Assembly: GCA_037576215.1 (NCBI GenBank)
Contig: JBANDB010000009.1
Coordinates: forward strand, 1,550,001 to 1,614,000
Direction of reading: 5' to 3'
Length of the DNA stretch: 64,000 bases
Source of the DNA: Armillaria gallica
Lineage: Eukaryota; Basidiomycota; Agaricomycetes; Agaricales; Physalacriaceae
Shown here piece after piece: positions 1-11,510 of the stretch. Positions within the stretch are counted from its first letter, which is position 1. Every line of letters begins with the position of its first letter. The position numbers and the translations under genes were made by a program. Below the pieces are notes generated by a model. The model was not told the DNA's origin and made no database searches. It saw only the letters and a program-made list of their open reading frames with translations.

Positions 1-31
1 GCCCTACAAGCTTTATGTCATTTGTATTAAT

Positions 32-2016
32 GGCGTTGTCACCGGTCCGTTATCGTTGATGCAATTGAATCGAGCGAAGAGCTTGAAGGCCATGTTAGGG
101 CTGTGGACCCGGCCGTTCCTGATTGGGACCTGGCGCCGGTAGCACCACGACCACCAGAAATAGGGCGTCTTAGGTTCGCGCGCCTAACCATAGCATCCGA
201 CCATAATGTTGTGAACTGAGCATTCAGTGTTACGGAAATTTTTTTGTAAATGTGACGGGAGCAGTAATCGAAACGGCTGCACGATAATTGCCACAACCTA
301 CACATTGACGGGAGCGCTGCGACTAGTAAGTATAGGTAGGCATAATTGATAGCGCCGCCCACTGGTACCTACCCTCTCAGCCTCGTCGTCGGAATGTCAC
401 ATTATTCTCATGGCAGGGCACATACCAATTCTAATTGTACTTCAGAAGGGCCGGGCTAGGGATGCCCACCGTACCCGTACATACGGTGGATATGGGTACC
501 ATACCGTCGGCGCTTTAGAATTTAATCTCTACGGACGCATTTGCACGAGCACCACACGGGCAGGTCATATCGGGGTGCATACCTATTCTTTTAGACATGC
601 CGTGAGTGCAATTAACGAAATAGAACGTTTTGACCACAAATCTCACCCGAGGTAGGTTACTGTCCTCCTGAATGCCACCCATATACGGCATACAGGACAG
701 GTACGGTACGGTACGGTATACGTGCAAAACCCGTACCTTACCGTCGAGGCTTACGGCCGTAAAGTCTTGTACGGCCGTAACCGTATAACGCTGGCAAGGC
801 CCACATCTGGGACAAAGCCTGCGACATTTATTAAGAACTACCTACTTACAAAGAAAATGTATAGATTGCCGGATTTAACACACTTGCTATGCCCCTTCGC
901 ACTGGGTGCAAGAGCAATGATCTGATTTCTCCAGGAACAGGGTACTTCACCATTCAGATGACGCAGGTGTATCATGGTTGGAGATAATCACAAGTCTGCA
1001 ATGCAACTTCAGTGAGGCAGCGAGTAATGAGATGATATCTTACTGTTTGTTTCACGGGTGACGACGTTCATCGTCACGTCGAACGAGTTATGGAGTTGGA
1101 ATATGCTTGAAAAAGTCAGGATATCTGAAAACGGTGACATGGTGGAAGTGATCAGTGCCACAACCCCCAAACTGGCAATACTAATAAGTAGGTGCTGCTC
1201 GAAAACGCTCCGGTTTACTTCCCTACTTCCCTATACGTCGCTACAGACACAGTGGAAACTTGAACCCCAGAGTCCTTGTAGCATAGTTAGCGCCGTGAAA
1301 TTATTTAAAATGAACGTGCCAGGAATACGTATCAAGAGAACTGTAGTGATCGGCAGAAACGGTGCATGACGGGGTAGTCACCAGGATGGGGTCACCGCCA
1401 AACATGGGTGAGTCGTACGCGCATTGGCTGATCCTGATCTTGTGGCGTTTGGCAGGAATTTGAGATTCTAATCGCTAAGACTCTCGAGATGCAGCTATTT
1501 CTGGTGAGGTAAAACTGGTGAAAACGAATGGGTATCAGACATTATTGACTCTGTTTCGACATCTTGAACGTAGCGAAATCCATCGGCGGCATATTAAAGG
1601 GAGGACGTAGTTTGCTTCGGCTAAAACACTGTCCATATTCCAATCGTTCGGAACTTCTTCCTGTATTTAAGCCGATGCGCAAAGTGATAAAGTTCGATAC
1701 TTTCTATTGTCTTCGAGTCAGCTTCTTTCGCTGCTGAGCATGTCCTCGGCCACGATACCTTTTTACCGCCTGGGCCATACTTTTGAGAGGAATGGGGCGC
1801 AGTATATCCACGAGAAAGTCGAAGCGCGCGAGGAGTTCCAGGACGAAATAAGAAACCCCGCCCTGTGTCGTTATGTGCTCGACAACGACGTTCTCATGAG
1901 CGTCAAAATGCGAATGCCCTCAGGCAGGTGCTGCCGTCGATATTTTAGGATGCTATTAATCAGGACCTGTGGCACGTTACATGAGACCGTATGACAGAAG
2001 ACTTAAGCGACGTACT
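32..2016. repeat. Left arm of a long inverted repeat
   Basis: This arm is the reverse complement of 6263-7465 with a few percent mismatches. Bases 32-440 pair with about 7103-7465 and bases 1201-2016 with about 6263-7080. The segment 441-1200 has no partner in the right arm, so one arm has gained or lost about 760 bases. A second gap is about 65 bases around 90-155, which holds a short dispersed motif absent from the right arm. The unpaired segment contains GTACG microrepeats near 700-720. A 95-codon frame at 1707-1994 is repeated in the other arm but resembles nothing I know. No target duplication or short terminal repeat was recognised at the outer ends. Confidence 0.85.
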
Positions 2017-2205
2017 TATAATAGCAGAGAAAATGCCTTTATCGCCTTCTACAAGACAAAATGTGCATTTAACTAACGACCTATAAGGTACACTCGCCCA
2101 ATCTCTTAGCCTTTGCTGAACCAGAATGCGGATAAGTAAATTCTTTTGCCTGTAGTGATGGGAAAAGGCTTCTTAATATGGATGCAGAGGTAACGCGACC
2201 GAAGG

Positions 2206-2647
2206 TCATAGCAAGGGGGGTGCCTACGTAAAGCAATAGTAAATACAAAATGTTTTGCTGGGAGACATAACAGACACTTACATTTGCGGGAGGAGAAGAT
2301 GCATGCCCATTGAGTTGTAGCCGAAGTTCGTTAAGTCGGTCTAGCTTGTCGAGGTCGTCCTTGATGTGATGACCATGCGTAGTGAATGCCCGCCTCTTTG
2401 CCTCCTGGAAGACCTCGACGGAATCAAAATCCTGGGTCATTCCGTACTGTGCCGCCAGCCTCCTCTCCTCCTCTTCCAAAGGCATGATTTGGCGCTGGAT
2501 CGCCCTCGTATCTTTCTCGACATCATCATAGATGTCATGGGAGGGCTTGAAGACACTCGGGCCTACAGTGTGCGCAAGACGTATCACATTGCTGGCTAGC
2601 TTTTTGACAGGTGAGAATATGTGACTGATTCTGTGAGGGCGATTCAT
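2206..2647 (-). CDS. Small coiled-coil protein, single-unit paralog of the tandem-exon gene
   Basis: Exon 1 runs 2647-2282 (122 codons). A 58-base intron with donor GTAAGT and acceptor CGTAG occupies 2281-2224, and a few codons follow to a TGA near 2206, giving about 127 residues. Residues about 45-115 match the repeat of the 9974-10951 gene: the pattern IEPLE.LERK..R.GM, then FDSVE.F...KR.AF, then a D-D-L-L-LRLQLNG tail. Here it reads IMPLEEEERRLAAQYGM and FDSVEVFQEAKRRAF. The heptad-like spacing suggests a coiled coil. It lies between the inverted-repeat arms and on the other side of the metacaspase from its paralog. Function unknown. The intron is a prediction; without it the frame would run to 188 codons. 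Confidence 0.55.
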
Positions 2648-3996
2648 CTTTGGTGACCTCTTCAGCTAAAGAAGCTTTTGTACACGGACCTTCCGAAATG
2701 CCGAGCCGAGTCTTCGGTAGCTACGTAACGTCTGCTTTGAAGAGTGAGTCCTATCAATAAGTCCGGCAGACTTATTGACATCGACGGCGATCTCCATGTT
2801 AATAGGCACTTATTAAGTAACTATGCTAGATTATAACCGTTAACAACTCCTCTTGCGCACCACGTTAGAGTCAGGCGCAGCATCCTGTGTCACAGCCTCG
2901 CATTCCGCCAAGCCAGGGCAAATAAACGCATCACTAGTCCGTCACTGTACTCCACACTCATCGCCGCCAACCCCGAGATTCACAAACTGTGGGCTCCGCC
3001 ACCGCGTCTTATAGTGCGCATCACCTAAACACCGCTACTTTTGTACAATGGATATTGAAGCTAGAGTTCTCACGGGATTTCTTATTCCTTTAACAGAAAT
3101 GCTTCTTTTGAGCAAAAGAAGAAAACTGTTAGACGGATAGTGGAAATTCCCAAGAATGGATGAGTAATTAATTTTTTGACCATGCGCTTTTGCGCCGTGA
3201 CGCAAAATGACAGGGGAATGTCACATAGTGTCACACTCTTCCAAGATCTCGGGGATCGGCTTTTAGCGGGTTTTAGATTTTGGGAAATCTTTTGTCCGAT
3301 GTTGCGCCTGTCCAAAAGTAGTGCTGACTAAACGATGCGCACCATAGTAGATAGTTTACTTGTTGCGATTAATCAAATGCAGTCTCAAAAAAAAAAAACC
3401 CTCGCATTCGGACATATTTTAGATAGGCGCTTATCAGAAGCGCGGGTGAGAGTATTGAATCGAGTCTCCCGAGTTTTGTAATTGCTGGATCTACCAGGAC
3501 GAGATGTCAGATGATGCGTGCTCGGTTTTAGTAGCAGCAGGACTTGGCAAGAAGCTTGAGCTTGAAGCCTGAAGGTAATTCAGAATTCGAAGATCGCGTT
3601 GTCCGCATTACGGCGTAGGCTAACCCCCTTGTGTTATAGCGGTGACATGCCAGTACTATAGCCACCTATGATGGCAAAAGCTCCGAAAGCCTGGGGGCAT
3701 ATCTATTTATGGTTGCTTCAAACGCTTTGCGAGACACAGTAATATCAGGACTAGATTCTTTTCATTAACATCTGTTGTTAACCCATGTGAAAAAGTAACA
3801 TTAACATCCGTTATTAATATCTTACCTATCACTTAGTTATGCTTAATCTACTGTAAAAATATATTAAAATTGCTGGTCCCAATGATTTCAGTATGAGTAA
3901 ATCAGGCGGAAATAATTTGACGACTCGGGAGCTGAAGAAGTTTCCTCAGAATGGAAACTTTAAATTTTTCAGTGCCACTGCACGGTTGAGAACTGG
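2648..3996. other. No supported gene
   Basis: Moderately AT-rich sequence between the arms of the inverted repeat. Only short random frames are present, with an A10 run near 3388-3397. I see nothing to annotate. Confidence 0.5.
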
Positions 3997-4518
3997 TAGT
4001 GTTCCGATGACTCGGCTTCCAGTCGCATGCCGATGGAGTCATGCCGAAAGAAGTCAAGCCAGCATGATCGGCTTGACTTCGTCCACTCACAGAAGAGAAG
4101 TGGCTTCACTCAGCTTGGCTACGGCTTCGAGTCAATATGCCACCGGTTGCAAAGTATGGCCCAATTTCCCAAACTGAACATTTTACGACACAGCCACAAT
4201 GCTCCCACCCTCTTCAACCATCCACAGCGAGCCATTCTATAACACCTTTTGGGACATCTTTACATACAATATATGTGCAGTGACCTCAAACTCTCTGATT
4301 GACTAGCGTATACCCAGCATTGTAGCTTATCCACTGAAATTGAAGTTTGGTATTGCTATTTTGAGTAACGTCTAGTGAAGTCGACGGCATGCCGACTTCA
4401 TGCCAAGTTGATATAACTTCGAGCCGGGTTGCTGACAAATTTCGGCTGGAAGTCTTGATGACTTCCAGGTCACAAGAAGTTACGCCAAGCCGTGCGAAGC
4501 CGAGTCATCGGAACACTA
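3997..4518. mobile_element. Non-autonomous hAT-type element (MITE, 522 bases)
   Basis: The ends are inverted copies starting TAGTGTTCCGATGACTCGG, about 23 bases perfect, followed by looser subterminal inverted similarity. The element is flanked by an exact 8-base direct repeat AGAACTGG at 3989-3996 and 4519-4526. An 8-base duplication with TAG ends is the hAT signature. Inside are repeated subterminal motifs of the type GAAGTC and GGCTTGACTTC and no transposase frame. It lies within the inner part of the 7.4-kb inverted repeat. Confidence 0.85.
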
Positions 4519-4526
4519 AGAACTGG

Positions 4527-6262
4527 CACGGTTACTGTAGTCAGTTTCCTTCTTAGGGACATAAGGACCAGAATAGATATCCCTCCAACCTTCATGCAGA
4601 AACTTGGGGGTGACAGGAGTATGACAAGTCGGCGAGGTCCACAGTAGTTTACTAGTATTATTTACTAGAGCTTGTTGGCGGAGCCAATAACTACTGTTTT
4701 ATCTAGATATTGTACCGAAAGCCGGTGCTGAAAGTAGTAGCGGCACTGCGGCTGGCAAGTGCTAAGCGGTCCCTAAAAAGGAAAGAGTCGATGTTCATTG
4801 TTTTCTGCGCCGAATGGACATTCAGATATGCCATTTGACGTGATCGTAATTTGTATACTTAATATGGACTGTGGGAGTACCGACATTTTGCGAGCGCAGG
4901 CAAGCACATAGACAGAATGACTGGAGAAAGGCGGCGCCTTTGGTAAATCCTGACAAACAAGCAGAGAGCGGATAATACCGGCACCAGTAGGGAAACAGAA
5001 AGACATAACATACTCATTTTCACCCACTGAAAAGCTACATAAACATTATTTATACCAGTGCCCATCTGCATTGGGTCAGACCTTGCTTGTGAACAGAGGG
5101 AAGGATATATAGTAAGAAGTACCTCAACTGTTCTACCTAGATACTTAAATAATACATGAAAGGCTGTTTGTTCTATGACGATAACCGGTAAACGCTACCT
5201 TACCTGTACCACTTAGTCGGGCAGATATGTGGTTTCTTGACATGGACAATTTTGGGCAGGCACAATGACAGTAAGGGAACTTTCAAGGACAGTGGTAAGA
5301 AGAGATTGTAGTCAGAGATTAGCCAGTGGGCTCAATTTTAGACCATGTAGTGAGGAGAAGGGAGGGGAATTATTCATGAAACAAATTTCATTCTGCGCCG
5401 AGCTACACATCAACATGATTTCCTGGCATGGGTTAGCATTGCTAGGGAACCGAGCGAAATACTGTAACTGGAAAACCAATGAGCACGAGGACAGCAGACG
5501 GATGAAAAGCTAACAGTGCACGAATTATCCGTAATTTCTTCACTGTATTTTTCTTTGGACCGACACTTTCGCCATAGTTTCTCTTGAGTTTCTCATTTTA
5601 TTTAAGTACATACCAGAAGATTTTTAAATAATTATTTAACATTGTTATTTACCTTTGCTGTTATCTATTTGCTCATGTTAGGAAATCACAACTTTTGCGA
5701 CCCGGGGGGAGACCTTGTCAAGCAAGGTGACGGGTAAAAACAACATTTTCAAGTCTCAAAGCGATACGATAAGGAATGAAAAAGATATAACGCAGCGAAA
5801 TGACGAGGACAACGGCAAAAAAATTTAACAAGTTATCGGGGAAGGTAACATTTGCACCTGTTTGGCATCCTGCACCGGACTCACGTTAGACGTGCGCTCA
5901 GGGGCCTGTGTACTGGTTCATCGTGGATCCCCTCATCATCATCCCTTTCTTTCAAGTTTCACTGTACAGCATAGCTGAGTTCTTGTGCTAACGGCGCCGT
6001 TACTCCAAGTGACAATACACCGGGAACGGAGGCATCAGGACCGAGTGATACACTGCCAATTCCACTCAGGGTGTTAAATTTCACTTAAGCGTCGATGAAT
6101 GGAGTACTGCTTCTGAACCTAGAGCTTCATGTTTCATAAGGGTGCTGTTGGGCCTTAGCGGTTAGTCGTGAACGGATACTTCTTTGATTCTATAAGCTAA
6201 TGGTCATAGGCTCGGAGCTTCAGCAATACATTCCATTTTAGCATCTACCAATGTAACTTTGT
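4527..6262. other. No supported gene
   Basis: Inner part of the inverted-repeat unit. It contains only short random frames. One 24-base stretch near 4628-4653, ending CCACAGTAGTTT, recurs near 11318-11343 and marks a dispersed repeat. Nothing else is recognised. Confidence 0.45.
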
Positions 6263-7465
6263 AAGGAAGTCGCTTGAGTCTTCTGTCATATGGTCTCATG
6301 TAATGTGCCACAGGTCCTGATTAATAGCATCCTAAAATATCGACGGCAGCACCTGCCTGAGGGCATTCGCATTTTGACGCTCATGAGAACGTCGTTGTCG
6401 AGCACATAACGACACAGGGCGGGGTTTCTTATTTCGTCCTGGAACTCCTCGCGCGCTTCGACTTTCTCGTGGATATACTGCGCCCCATTCCTCTCAAAAG
6501 TATGGCCCAGGCGGTAAAAAGGTATCGTGGCCGAGGACATGCTCAGCAGCGAAAGAAGCTGACTCGAAGACAATAGAAAGTATCGAACTTTATCACTTTG
6601 CGCATCGGCTTAAATACAGGAAGAAGTTCCGAACGATTGGAATATGGACAGTGTTTTAGCCGAAGCAAACTACGTCCTCCCTTTAATATGCCGCCGATGG
6701 ATTTCGCTACGTTCAAGATGTCGAAACAGAGTCAATAATGTCTGATACCCATTCGTTTTCACCAGTTTTACCTCACCAGAAATAGCTGCATCTCGAGAGT
6801 CTTAGCGATTAGAATCTCAAATTCCTGCCAAACGCCACAAGATCAGGATCAGCCAATGCGCGTACGACTCACCCATGTTTGGCGGTGACCCCATCCTGGT
6901 GACTATCCCGTCATGCAACGTTTCTGCCGATCACTACGGTTCTCTTGATATGTATTCCTGGCACGTTCATTTTAAATAATTTCACGGCGCTAACTATGCT
7001 ACAAGGACTCTGGGGTTCAAGTTTCCACTGTGTCTGTAGCGACGTATAGGGAAGTAGGGAAGTAAACCGGAGCGTTTTCACGATCGGGCGGACTTAAAGT
7101 TGGTGGAAGTACGATTAGAATTGGTATGTGCCCTTCCATAAGACTGTGACATTGCGATGAGGAGGCTGAGAGTGTAGGTACCAGTGGGCGGCGCTACCAA
7201 TTATGCCTACCTATACTTACTAGTCGTAGCGCTCCCGTCAATGTGTAGGTTGTGGCAATCATCGTTCAGCCGTTTCGATTACCGCTCCCGTCACATTTAC
7301 AAAAAAATTTCCGTAACACTGAATGCTCAGATCACAGAGTACCCCGTCACTACATTACGATCGAATGCCGTGGTTAGGCGCGCGAACCTAAGACGCCCTA
7401 TTTCTGGCCTTCAAGCTCTTCGCTCGATTCAATTGCATCAACGATAACGGACCGGTGGTAACGCC
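6263..7465. repeat. Right arm of the long inverted repeat
   Basis: Reverse complement of the left arm. Matching starts near 6263 and stops at 7465, just 27 bases before the start codon of the metacaspase gene, so this arm probably contributes its promoter region. At 7081-7103 about 25 unrelated bases replace the 760-base block present in the left arm. Point differences between the arms show that this is not a simple assembly duplication. Confidence 0.85.
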
Positions 7466-7492
7466 GTCGAGATTTTCTTCAATAGAAATACG

Positions 7493-8707
7493 ATGAATGT
7501 TCCGAGTAGCTCTAGGAAATCCCTCTTCAGCATGACTGCCCACCCCCAGGATGGGACACCAACTGTACATCCTAATGTGAGTCCGAGTCATCAGTGTAGA
7601 TCCTACGGTACTGACGAGCTATCTTCTGAATTTTAGCGCGGCGTCAATGACGGCCATCAATTCTGGGCGGTCCTCATCGGTATTGATGCGTATCCAGCTG
7701 GGGATGTGTCGTTACAGGGCTGCGTATTCGATGCTACCAGTTTTCTCGTGTATTTGAGGGACAACATGGGTGTCCCGCTAGATCATATCAAGCTCCTCCT
7801 CGGTGCCTCTCCCGAGTCACATCCGCATAATCAAGCGCCCGAGGTGGCCAGCATCACTGCTACCCGTTCCAACATCGTCGACGAAATTCTTGGTCTTTCT
7901 ACGAATGACCAGATACAGCAAGATGACAACATCATCATCTACTTCTCCGGACACGGCGCGGTTTATCGATGTCGCAATCATCCTGAATTCCAATCTTCGG
8001 GATCTCCGGCCAATAAAGGAACCATTGAAGCCATGTGTCCTATGGATCGTGACGCCACCCCAGATATCAGTGATCGGGAGCTCTACACCATTATTGCTGA
8101 AATCTGTCGCACCAAAGGACATCACATTACAGTCATTCTGGACTGCTGTCATGCGTCAGGTCTGACGAGATACTCGTCAGCTGATAGAACGGACTTGAAG
8201 GGATTACTGCGCGAGGCAAGGGTTTCGTCAGCACCGAACGTGGTTGCAGATATGTTTGCTGCTGGCGATGGGACATTGAGAAGGTTACGAAATGATGATG
8301 GCTCTCCTCGATATTCGTCCATATCCGCCCCGAATTGGACGCCTGATGACCCAATGACTACGCACGTAGTCTTGGCAGCCTGTCTAGCCTATGAATGTGC
8401 GACGGCTGTACAGGGAACCAATACGACGTCGATTGGCGGGGTGTTCACTCAGGCGCTTCTTTCTCGCCTCCGGGACATAATTTGCCAGCCAGCTGACTTG
8501 AACCGCAAACTGCCGACTTATAGGAAACTTCTTAAGAAACTCCCTACACAGGGATTCCACCAGAACCCAATTGTCGCAGGCCAAAGCAAGAATGAGCGAC
8601 TTTGGTATACGGTACGGCATTGTTTATTGCCTTTTGTCATTACGTGGCGTATATTGAGTCTGCGCTTTCAGGTCTATGAGGATCCTCCACAGTGCACGGT
8701 AGTGTAA
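7493..8707 (+). CDS. Metacaspase / caspase-domain protease
   Basis: Exon 1 is 7493-7576 (28 codons). A 60-base phase-0 intron (GTGAGT, branch-like CTGAC, acceptor TTTTAG) fills 7577-7636. Exon 2 opens with FWAVLIGIDAYPAG, the first strand of a caspase-like p20 domain. The catalytic His lies in YFSGHGA (about residue 134) and the catalytic Cys in ILDCCHASG (about residue 199); both are intact. Near the end NPIVAGQSKNERLW resembles the closing segment of fungal metacaspases. A second 60-base candidate intron (8612-8671) is a multiple of three and in frame, so removing it or keeping it both reach the stop at 8705; the protein would be about 364 or 384 residues. Expected role: Arg/Lys-specific cysteine protease in stress response or cell death. 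There is no N-terminal Pro/Gln-rich prodomain. The paralogous genes at 2206-2647 and 9974-10951 flank it. Confidence 0.88.
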
Positions 8708-9973
8708 CAGAGTGTAACGGACCGATGTCTGCGGCATTTCATTGATGTTGCTTGACTCTGTAATACTACTTATCTGAAACATATCTGCCTCGCATTGACG
8801 CGCTCATAACGCCTGCTCTTCTCTTCCGGAGTATCAGCTACTGTAATGACTTGGGAGAACAGATACGTCCCACACGTCAGATGGCAGATTCGAGGGAAGG
8901 AAAGAAATACAGTCACCCAAGCACACTCTTGTCAGGCCGTCCGATCATCCATGCTTCTCGGCCTTTTCAACAACCACCACTTCTCTGCGTCCGCCAGGCA
9001 TCGGTTCTTTTTTCTAGTTATTTTTGTCTAGGTACCTATCCGCTACAACAACCGTGTAACACGTGTAATATACCAACACGCATACTGCATCCTCAAACTG
9101 AGTGCCTTGCCATGATCAAGGCATACAACGGTGGATATCCGAGGCGCAAATCGTCGCTGTGAAACCAACCCTTACGCTCAGCGTATGTAGATGTCTCATC
9201 TGCCTGCCTGCGATGAACTCAACCCATAAGCAGTGAACTCATCGACGATGGCAGATTGAGTGAAGGAGCAGGGTACTACTAGGATAGCACCAGGAAGTGA
9301 CTGGTACGACGACGATGATTATAGCCAACATCTCAATGAGAGATGGCTGCGCGATACTAGTCTCTCCTAGACAGACGACGATATATCTTTTTGGTAGGAT
9401 GAGGACGGTATGTGTACACCACCGTCACCCCATTCCTGACTAGCATCCATCCTCACCGCCGCGAGCTCGCCGCCGTTTGTTTGGCGCAACCGCGCCGCCC
9501 TTTCCGTGCACCGAAGTCGACCCAGGACCCGATGCTCTCTTCAGTGTTCTCTCCATATTGCATTCGTCGCTGTCCGCATCTATGCCTCATCAGCATAGTA
9601 TCTCTGGTGTCACTGGTTCATCTCTCGCTTCGGGATGTACTCCGATTCGCATGATCAACCGCGAAGTAATACATATTCATAGCATTGAACACGCACATAT
9701 AAACTCTTATGAATCCCATTACTCTCTAGAGCTGGCCACATATCCATATAACAGCCAGTTGTAGGGTCCAAGACGGGTGTCTCACGAGCGAACCACATGA
9801 CGACGTCGATGGAAGAAGCTCCCCTGCTCTTCATCAATACAATGAAGAGTGCTAGGAACAAATATACTATATATTCATACACCGCCAATTACTCTGATAC
9901 ATCTGTCGATGTTGCATCTCCTTCACATCTTTGTTACGACTCTAGTTCAGAGTTAGTAAGCCAAATACAAATA
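8708..9973. other. Intergenic, no firm gene
   Basis: Convergent spacer between the metacaspase and the tandem-exon gene. A 95-codon frame at 9477-9764 has protein-like composition, but I see no homology and no clear splice context, so it is not called as a gene. Confidence 0.4.
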
Positions 9974-10870
9974 TTACAAGACAATCAACGTACTGGGGAT
10001 TCCTTCAGCTACACTATGGAGCTCAGCAAGCCTGAGCCTAAGGACCTGTAGTTTATCTAGGTTACTCAAGTCATCTGCGCAATGCTTGGTAAACGCTTGT
10101 CTTTTGACTCCGTTGAAAAGCTCGACGGAATCAAAATTCTTGGGCATTCCGCGCCGCACCGCCATCTTCCTCTCGAGCTTTTCCAGAGGCTCTATTTCAC
10201 GTTTTGTCTGCTCGATATCATCGCTGAGACCCTGATTCAGAGTGAGTATGCCGAACATAAACATTCTAACATGGTCAACATACCGAGTACTCTCCAGCCA
10301 AACAAAGAAGCCCAGTAAGCTGGTGCCGAAGTTCATGTAGTTCACCCAGGACTTTCAGATCATCTGTATGATGATTGATGAAAGCCTGTCTTTTGACTCC
10401 GTTGAAAAGCTCGACGGAATCAAAATTCTTGGGCATTCCGCGCCGCACCGCCATCTTCCTCTCGAGCTTTTCCAGAGGCTCTATTTCACGTTTTGTCTGC
10501 TCGATATCATCGCTGAGACTCTGATTCAGAGTGAGTATGCCGAACATAAATATTCTAAGATGGTCGACATACCGAGTAATCTTCAGCCAAACGAAGAAGC
10601 CCATTAAGCTGGAGCCGAAGGTCAAGTAGTTCATCCAGGATTTTCAGATCATCTGCATCTGCATGATGATGGATGAAAGCCTGTCTTTTGACTTCGTTGA
10701 AAAGCTCAACAGAATCAAAATTCTTGGGCATTCCGCGCCGTGCCGCCATCTTCCTCTCGAGCTTTTCCAGAGGCTCTATTTGACATTTGATATCCTTGAT
10801 ATCATCGCTGAGACCCTGATTCAGAGTGAATATGCCGAACACAAATATTCTGATATGGTCAACATACCGG
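9974..10870. repeat. Threefold tandem repeat of about 290 bases (exon plus intron)
   Basis: The word CTTTTGACT recurs at 10101, 10390 and 10685, with long flanking identity. Each unit is one exon plus one 52-base intron of the minus-strand gene. The first two units are closer to each other than to the third, which carries about ten extra differences and a six-base insertion. Confidence 0.9.
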
Positions 10871-10951
10871 GGCCTCGCTGTCAGGATACAAGACTCCACG
10901 ATGCTTTTGGACTTCGGGTGAGTGACGTTGGAAATTCTGAGGGTCAGTCAT
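9974..10951 (-). CDS. Tandem-exon coiled-coil repeat protein (273 aa)
   Basis: Four exons: 10951-10868 (28 codons, start ATG), 10815-10573 (81), 10520-10284 (79) and 10231-9974 (85 plus stop). The three introns 10867-10816, 10572-10521 and 10283-10232 are each exactly 52 bases, begin GTATGT, end GAATCAG and are near-copies of one another. Every junction is phase 0, so whole exon-intron units can be added or lost without changing the frame. Each long exon encodes one unit of about 80 residues: LSDDI..., IEPLEKLERKMA, RRGMPKNFDSVELFN and KRQAF, then a leucine-rich tail; it is predicted helical or coiled coil. The DNA repeats with a period of 289-295 bases. No known domain was recognised. It is convergent with the metacaspase, and a single-unit paralog lies at 2206-2647. 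Confidence 0.78.
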
Positions 10952-11071
10952 CCTTGGCCTCTACAGTAGTAAGTGTGTGGCAGAAAGAGTGAAAGAGCAA
11001 CGACCGAAAGTAAGAACCCACAAAGCAAGGTAATGGCGTCATAGTCGTGAGGCTGATGAGATCTGATGCCA

Positions 11072-11162
11072 AGGCCCGTTCGTGTGCAAACGTCTAGACT
11101 TAAACAAAGGATTTTCAAATCGCCCTGCCAGAGGTGTTCTGGTAGCTAAGACGAACGGGCCT
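11072..11162. repeat. Short palindromic repeat (91 bases)
   Basis: AGGCCCGTTCGT at 11072-11083 is the exact inverse of ACGAACGGGCCT at 11151-11162. It could be a tiny MITE or a strong hairpin. No target duplication was seen. Confidence 0.5.
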
Positions 11163-11510
11163 CGACTGCGCATGACACGTCTTGGAGGACAACCATCAAA
11201 ACCTCGAAAACCCTCTATAACCGTTCCTCTATTTCTTACGGATAGCATACAAATGCCGTGAATCACTGTCTACCTATTTACTTTACTTTCCATTCCAGAT
11301 CTCGTTTACTTGACGAGTCGGCGAGGTCCACAGTAGTTTCCTGAGCTTGTAGTAGCAGAGTCGACCTTCGCTATTTCGAGCGCAGTGTCAGTTCGGCAGT
11401 TTCCGGGTATTTCTGTTTTAGGAAATCCAACGTTAACATGATTCAACCATTGTGGAGCTGTGTGCCGCCTCTATACGCTTACTCAGCTTTAAAGACGACC
11501 CAGCGACACG

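Noticed and set aside
1707..1994. 95-codon frame present in both palindrome arms (also 6286-6573)
   Set aside because: Conservation is explained by the inverted duplication itself. There is no domain, no splice context and no independent coding evidence.
9412..9764. Possible gene between metacaspase and tandem-exon gene
   Set aside because: Two overlapping frames of 80-95 codons, no clear splice sites or homology; left as intergenic.
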